DNA from: an uncultured Lachnospiraceae bacterium
GTDB lineage: Bacteria; Bacillota; Clostridia; Lachnospirales; Lachnospiraceae
Direction of reading: 5' to 3'
DNA length: 33,644 nt
Assembly (NCBI GenBank): GCA_900317755.1
Contig: ONHZ01000014.1
Location: 1-33,644, forward strand
Within the stretch, counting starts at the first letter, position 1. Each line of letters begins with the position of its first letter. A model generated the notes under the pieces. That model saw only the letters and a program-made list of their open reading frames with translations. It was not told where the DNA came from and ran no database searches. The position numbers and the translations under genes are program-made. Shown one piece after another: positions 33,441-33,644 of this stretch.

Positions 33441-33644
33441 ATGTCTCTTAAATTCCTAACTGTAACGCATAATGACACCCTTCTTACTGAATTTATTATT
33501 TATCCAATAAAGAGGGTACATATCAGTAATGAGATAATATCCTATGATCTTGCACAAAACCCCAGCCTTGATCAGGTAGAACGCATGCTGGAAAAGGCAT
33601 TCAAAAAATTCCCTGATCTCAACGGATTGATCTTCCATTCAGAC
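33441..33644 (+). mobile_element. IS3-family transposase OrfB, partial, running off the right edge
   Basis: Frame 3 is open from an ATG at 33441 to the edge. From about 33490 it reads as the middle of an IS3-type (IS150-like) DDE transposase: YPIKRVHISNEIISYDLAQN, VERMLEKAFKKFPDLNGL, and the highly conserved IFHSD containing the second catalytic Asp as the last visible residue. The first catalytic Asp region and the N-terminal part are not recognisable upstream, and there is no SD, so this is probably a 5'-truncated remnant; the missing right part could show whether the rest is intact. Confidence 0.75.

Noticed and set aside
33456-33638. 60-residue minus-strand ORF at the right edge
   Set aside because: Antisense shadow of the IS3 transposase frame, which carries clear family sequence.

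Overview
The window looks like a chromosomal stretch of an anaerobic, butyrate-forming member of the Clostridia, most likely Lachnospiraceae. This is inferred from the acetyl-CoA-to-butyryl-CoA genes with a bifurcating-type EtfAB, the SleB-like hydrolase, the AT-rich spacers and the AGGAGG-type ribosome binding sites. The species cannot be named from the sequence alone. Nearly everything is on the minus strand; the exceptions are one LysR regulator, a very small ORF, and gene fragments at both edges.

Left edge (1-1071): the start of a lipoprotein gene running off the window, the effector-domain remnant of a LysR regulator, and a MATE transporter pseudogene that has an internal deletion and a frameshift and is fused tail to tail with the LysR remnant. 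At 1178-1491 lies a compact, self-contained unit: promoter, two leader hairpins, a strong SD, a 35-codon ORF and a strong intrinsic terminator.

1564-7851 is a complete phosphate module, transcribed pstS-pstC-pstA-pstB-phoU-response regulator-histidine kinase. It has an attenuator hairpin behind pstS and a candidate Pho-regulated promoter in front. 8033-9499 is an unrecognised 488-residue cytoplasmic protein with its own promoter.

9646-14873 is the butyrate module (thl-hbd-bcd-etfB-etfA as transcribed). Its leader carries a near-perfect Rex operator and a promoter lying inside the upstream gene's terminator hairpin. Crotonase is not in the cluster. 15109-20475 holds a secreted SleB-type wall hydrolase, the acetolactate synthase small subunit, and a TrkA-TrkH potassium-uptake operon.

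20677-24053 has the LysR regulator, a striking roughly 150-nt composite inverted repeat in a convergent spacer, dapB, dapA and a corrinoid adenosyltransferase. 24177-30827 is a tight block of typA followed by YhgE/Pip protein, small two-TM protein and second YhgE/Pip protein. The right end holds an M20 amidohydrolase, an Rpn/PD-(D/E)XK protein, an AT-rich gap and the edge of an IS3-family transposase.

No rRNA, tRNA or CRISPR array was recognised. The best candidates for something undescribed are the 35-codon locus, the long hairpin element, the 488-residue protein and the YhgE-smallTM-YhgE set behind typA.
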